Assembly (NCBI RefSeq): GCF_000784735.1
Contig: NZ_JSYG01000011.1
Coordinates: 1 to 64,000 of the forward strand
DNA from: Dickeya undicola
GTDB lineage: Bacteria; Pseudomonadota; Gammaproteobacteria; Enterobacterales; Enterobacteriaceae
Length of the DNA: 64,000 bases
Direction of reading: 5' to 3'
Shown: one piece after another, positions 60,628 through 64,000 of the stretch
How the letters are laid out: the number at the start of each line of letters is the position of its first letter
Numbering within the stretch: position 1 is the stretch's first letter
Notes under the pieces: generated by a model
What the model was told of the DNA's origin: nothing
Seen by the model: the letters and a program-made list of their open reading frames with translations, nothing else
The model's database searches: none
Program-made: the position numbers and the translations under genes

Positions 60628-62142
60628 TTACTCAATAATCTTGTTGATTGTATCTGTAAGCCATCCTTCTACCTCTTTTTGTATGTGTTGGGCGGCTGCG
60701 TTAGCAGCATCTTTTGAATTAATATTAACCTTTATATTTCTCCACTTACTGCATTGTGGGCTGAAATATTCCCCCCAACTCCGTCTCTTTAAAAACTCAT
60801 AAGAAAAATTTATCGCCACATCTTTATTTGAATAAAATGGAATTACATAAAGACATATAGGATCTACAATTTCAAACAGAGGTTCAAAGGATACTTTAAA
60901 AATTCTATTATCCAAGAGGTGACTATACTGGAACCCATCAACAAAACTTCTCTTTTTAGTCACTTTTTCTAGTTTATATTCTTTATCCCCTTCGAGCCCA
61001 CCTAATATTCCCAATCTATCTAAATTTGATAAATAGTTTGTCATCGGTTTTCTAGGCAATGCTTTATATTCTTCAATATGGTATTCTTCTGTATCAAAGG
61101 TTGCTTCGGCATAATAATTTTTTTCTTTATTGCTTTCAAGCCATTCTCCCAATTTAGCTCTGTTCGGGATGTGGTAATTTTCAATCGAATTATCAATATT
61201 AATTGTATAAAGTTTTTTTATTCCCTCATTCCAAGATGACAGGTTCAAATTGAATTCTTTGATAAATTGAGACAAGGTTTCTTCATTGAAGCAAACTTCT
61301 TTTGATTTTCTGGCTACTAGATCGTAAACACTGAAATTTGATTGGATATTTTCTTCCAACGATAGCGAGCTGTTATTCTCAGCGTTGCTTTTTTCATCAT
61401 CTGACTTAATGCCGAAGGCTTTATAAATCAATTGATGTGTATCATTTGAAATAGAACCAAACTTTTCTAAATTACTTGATTGAGTTACAAAAATAGGTGA
61501 AGAACTACCTGAATTTGCAAAATCATCTGCTACTGCATCCATGATTTCTCTATAGCGAACCTCTCCATTTCTGTCTAGTAACGAAGTTAAAATACTTTCT
61601 GTAAAGCGACTAAACTCTGCCCCTGCATATGATTCTTCATCATCTCTAGAAGAAAACCAGAAATAAATATCGTTCAATCCATATTTTTTTGCAGATTTTT
61701 TTAAATCACTTTCTGTATTAGACTCACTTTTTATATATTGAGTACCACTAAAACAAGCATCAACAATCTTTACGCATAGATTTGGAGATATGGCTTTTAT
61801 CCATTCATCTAATTCGGAGTTTCGCAGACCTGTCGTTTCCCTTTTTTTACGGTCAAAATCAGAAGGCAAATAGAAAAAATCACCCTCAAACCGCTCACCA
61901 TGACCACTAAAGTAAAATATAAACTCCTCGACTTCTTTATCTTTATATTTTTCTATGAAATTAGCAATATTTCTCTTTATTAAAGTCCCAGATTCATCAT
62001 TATTGATGTAAAGAACCTCTTCAAAGCTCTTAACGTTTTCCAATACATCCTTAAAAACCCTAGCATCATTTTTGCAGGCTGTAAGATTGTCAAAAATGTC
62101 GCTTTTATACTTCTCTACACCAATCACAATACCGAGATTCAT
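60628..62142 (-). CDS. Caspase-family (peptidase C14) protein of unknown role
   Basis: This 504-residue protein starts with a caspase-like fold: MNLGIVIGVEKY, catalytic His81 in FYFSGHGE and catalytic Cys130 in VDACFSG. The peptidase domain spans about 1-215. The remaining 290 residues match nothing I recognise and may sense or bind a partner. The DNA is far more AT rich than the core genes here. The ATG has GGGGGAA upstream. Prokaryotic caspases often serve as the killing module of anti-phage systems, but I see no sensor gene next to it; a metacaspase-like regulatory role is also possible. Confidence 0.8.
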   Translation of the reverse strand: MNLGIVIGVEKYKSDIFDNLTACKNDARVFKDVLENVKSFEEVLYINNDESGTLIKRNIANFIEKYKDKEVEEFIFYFSGHGERFEGDFFYLPSDFDRKKRETTGLRNSELDEWIKAISPNLCVKIVDACFSGTQYIKSESNTESDLKKSAKKYGLNDIYFWFSSRDDEESYAGAEFSRFTESILTSLLDRNGEVRYREIMDAVADDFANSGSSSPIFVTQSSNLEKFGSISNDTHQLIYKAFGIKSDDEKSNAENNSSLSLEENIQSNFSVYDLVARKSKEVCFNEETLSQFIKEFNLNLSSWNEGIKKLYTINIDNSIENYHIPNRAKLGEWLESNKEKNYYAEATFDTEEYHIEEYKALPRKPMTNYLSNLDRLGILGGLEGDKEYKLEKVTKKRSFVDGFQYSHLLDNRIFKVSFEPLFEIVDPICLYVIPFYSNKDVAINFSYEFLKRRSWGEYFSPQCSKWRNIKVNINSKDAANAAAQHIQKEVEGWLTDTINKIIE

Positions 62143-62461
62143 CAGATTCCCCCGTTCACCATCATCTTAACTTTTAAACGATTTAGACCTTAGCAGATCA
62201 CAGTGTCCCGATCTTCGTACGTCTATGATGCCGCTTCCTCTTGTGTACTTCAAAAATATTCTTCTATGTTATAATTGAAGCGCTAAAAGCACATGAACCA
62301 CTCACCAGCTATCAATATAATATTATGTGAAACGTCCACTCATGACATTTAGTTGATCCTCGCTATAATTACATAAAAAACAATTCAAATTAATAATTAA
62401 TCATAACCCAGTAAATATACCCGACTGATAAAACAGTCTATCATTCCGACGATAGGCTATT

Positions 62462-62494
62462 GTAAAAAAGCCCCCAACCATTAGGTCAGGGACT
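62462..62494 (-). terminator. Terminator within the left direct repeat
   Basis: On the minus strand AGTCCC...GGGGGCT (with one G-U pair) is followed by TTTTTT. It would stop leftward transcripts coming from the alcohol dehydrogenase side. Confidence 0.65.
62470..62494. repeat. Direct repeat, left copy
   Basis: GCCCCCAACCATTAGGTCAG (then GGACT) matches the right copy at 62849-62873 at 22 of 25 positions. The copies lie 379 bp apart and flank the GC-rich insert. Confidence 0.85.
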
Positions 62495-62600
62495 CAGACT
62501 GCTAACAAAATCCGTAAGCACAAGATGAAGTATTTTTACGGCGTCAAAAACTGCGCTGAGGTGGGCGACGTCGCCGGGTGAGCGACAGGACGTCGCGAAA

Positions 62601-62631
62601 GCCCGTGCCGCGTCTGGAGCGCGTCACGGGC
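62601..62631. repeat. Long hairpin in the GC-rich insert
   Basis: GCCCGTG-C-CGCG and CGCG-T-CACGGGC form an 11-bp stem with one mismatch and a 7-nt loop (TCTGGAG). It lies in a segment of about 240 bp that is much more GC rich than its surroundings. Confidence 0.7.
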
Positions 62632-62841
62632 GGCCCGAACAGCGAAGGCGAACGCCGAAGGAACCGCGTCAGCGGCACAGTTTAGCCACCAGCCTGTGGT
62701 CAAGGGGAGGTGGCGTTTGAACCTCGCCTTGTCGTGCGTGCGACGAAGCAGCAAATAAATGACACTGTTTATCCCGCACGAAACTTTTCACTGACCGGAC
62801 AAATTTCACTGTTTGCAAGACAACATAAGCTGTTTGTCAAC

Positions 62842-62877
62842 AGCCCCTGCCCCCAACCATCAGGTCAGGGGCTTTTC
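62842..62877 (+). terminator. Hairpin with T-tract within the right direct repeat
   Basis: AGCCCCTG-N16-CAGGGGCT followed by TTT on the plus strand. It may also fold on the minus strand behind the alcohol dehydrogenase gene, but without a T-tract there. Confidence 0.65.
62849..62873. repeat. Direct repeat, right copy
   Basis: GCCCCCAACCATCAGGTCAG (then GGGCT) is the partner of 62470-62494. It overlaps the terminator hairpin. Confidence 0.85.
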
Positions 62878-62898
62878 AATACCAACACTCACATCCCA

Positions 62899-64000
62899 TT
62901 AGAATGCGGCGGCAAAAATCTCGACGATTTCCGCGTGGGTGGCTTTTTTCGGGTTGGTCAACCCGCAGGCGTCTTTCAGTGCGTTGTCCGCCAGAATGTT
63001 GAAGTCTTCTTCTTTCACGCCCAGATCTTTCAGGCCTGCCGGGATACCGACATCGCTCGCCATCTGGCTTATCGCCTGAATAGCCGCTTCCGCTGCCTGC
63101 TGGTCGCTCAGCCCGGCGACATCCACACCCAGCGCGACCGCAACGTCTTTCAGACGAGGTGCCGCCACCGCCGCGTTGTAACGTTCTACATGCGGCAACA
63201 ACACCGCATTACACACCCCGTGCGGCAGGTTATAGAAACCGCCCAGTTGGTGCGCCATGGCATGAACATACCCCAGCGATGCATTGTTGAACGCCATGCC
63301 CGCCATAAACTGGGCGTAAGCCATCTGTTCTCGGGCCACCATGTTTTTACCGTCTTTGACCGCATCACGCAGATGGTCACGGATCAGTTCGATGGCTTTG
63401 ATCGCCACCGCATCGGTGATGGGGTTCGCGGCGGTAGACACATAAGCTTCAATAGCATGGGTCAAGGCGTCCATCCCGGTGGCGGCGGTCAGTGATGCAG
63501 GCATCCCAACCATCAGCGCCGGGTCGTTGACCGACATCACCGGGGTCACGTTTTTATCCACGATCGCCATTTTCACGTGGCGCACTTCGTCGGTGATGAT
63601 ACAGAAACGGGTCATTTCAGACGCGGTGCCCGCCGTGGTGTTTATGCCAATCAGCGGTAGCTGCGGTTTGGCAGAAACATCCACGCCTTCGTAGTCGGCG
63701 ATTTCGCCGCCATTGGCCGCCAGCAGCGCAATCCCTTTGGCGCAGTCATGGGAAGAACCGCCCCCCAACGACACCACGCAATCGCTGTGGTTGGCCTTCA
63801 GAATCTTCAGACCGGCATCCACGTTGGCGACGGTCGGGTTTGGCTGCACGCCATCATAAATGGCGCTATCGACCTGATATTTTTTCAACAGTTGCTGCAC
63901 CGAAGCCGCAACACCAATTTTGTTCAACACACCGTCGGTTACGATCAAGGCATGTTTGAAACCCTGCAACTGAATCTGCCTGGCTGCTTCCTCTAACGCA
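62899..64000 (-). CDS. Iron-containing alcohol dehydrogenase, YiaY-like (partial)
   Basis: This is a type III (iron-dependent) alcohol dehydrogenase cut by the right window edge; about 367 codons are present and roughly 15-20 N-terminal residues are missing. It has the NAD-binding [11 protein letters not shown] motif, the family stretch [19 protein letters not shown], and metal ligands in [24 protein letters not shown] and [13 protein letters not shown]. The sequence strongly resembles E. coli YiaY (threonine/alcohol dehydrogenase type). The preferred substrate is not clear. The frame stays open to position 64000. Confidence 0.93.
   Translation of the reverse strand, partial: ALEEAARQIQLQGFKHALIVTDGVLNKIGVAASVQQLLKKYQVDSAIYDGVQPNPTVANVDAGLKILKANHSDCVVSLGGGSSHDCAKGIALLAANGGEIADYEGVDVSAKPQLPLIGINTTAGTASEMTRFCIITDEVRHVKMAIVDKNVTPVMSVNDPALMVGMPASLTAATGMDALTHAIEAYVSTAANPITDAVAIKAIELIRDHLRDAVKDGKNMVAREQMAYAQFMAGMAFNNASLGYVHAMAHQLGGFYNLPHGVCNAVLLPHVERYNAAVAAPRLKDVAVALGVDVAGLSDQQAAEAAIQAISQMASDVGIPAGLKDLGVKEEDFNILADNALKDACGLTNPKKATHAEIVEIFAAAF

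Larger units (their letters stand above)
62143..62898. other. Long intergenic region with structured GC-rich insert
   Basis: 756 bp. The left part (62143-62460) is AT rich and should contain the caspase-gene promoter. The middle part (62520-62760) is very GC rich and structured, flanked by near-identical direct repeats. No protein-coding gene is supported. Confidence 0.7.

Noticed and set aside
62710-63495. Open frame of 261 codons opposite the alcohol dehydrogenase gene
   Set aside because: It runs from the intergenic insert into the antisense of a well-conserved enzyme, without protein-family features.

Overview
The window looks like a chromosome segment of a soft-rot enterobacterium of the genus Dickeya. 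The evidence is a Hrp1-type type III secretion (T3SS) cluster with an Erwinia/Dickeya-style harpin, a HecB-like two-partner-secretion transporter beside it, ERIC repeats, and enterobacterial families throughout. The genus call is by recognition, not by a search.

Positions 1-33100 hold an almost complete hrp/hrc cluster. On the minus strand are hecB, hrpN, then hrpF-hrpG-hrcC-hrpT-hrpV, hrpA-hrpB-hrcJ-hrpD-hrpE, hrpS, hrpX-hrpY and hrpL. On the plus strand is the 11-gene hrpJ-hrcU operon. The regulatory cascade can be read from the DNA: a two-component pair (HrpX/HrpY), an enhancer-binding protein (HrpS), a -24/-12 (sigma-54) promoter in front of hrpL, and four good HrpL-type hrp boxes in front of hrpN, hrpF, hrpA and hrpJ.

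The cluster is interrupted between hrpE and the promoter of hrpF by about 8 kb (6.8-14.7 kb) of non-secretion genes. Two of them, each about 860 codons, match RADAR anti-phage defence: an upstream P-loop ATPase (RdrA-like) and a downstream protein carrying all the adenosine deaminase motifs (RdrB-like). Two serine-hydrolase genes sit beside them. This defence operon nested inside a virulence island is the most striking feature here.

From 33-44 kb come an OsmC-like protein, an SbmA-like peptide transporter, two tandem chemoreceptors with nearly identical signalling halves, and a HAD phosphatase / MFS transporter / inositol-phosphatase-like operon divergent from a DeoR-type regulator. An ERIC element supplies the last codons of the HAD gene.

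From 44-56 kb come a Fur-box-preceded TonB-dependent siderophore receptor and a GABA/polyamine module: a PotD/B/C-like ABC transporter, gabD and gabT, a divergent MocR-type regulator, and a separate PotA-like ATPase. The binding-protein gene and the ATPase gene share a palindrome (TGTGCA-N3-TGCACA) upstream, in front of sigma-54-like promoters, which suggests co-regulation.

From 56-64 kb come a PptA-like tautomerase, an unrecognised membrane protein, a MesX-MesD-like pair (folate-independent methionine synthase), a glutathione S-transferase, an AT-rich orphan caspase-family protein, a GC-rich structured element between near-identical direct repeats, and a truncated iron-containing alcohol dehydrogenase at the window edge. 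I saw no tRNA or rRNA genes, complete insertion sequences or CRISPR arrays.
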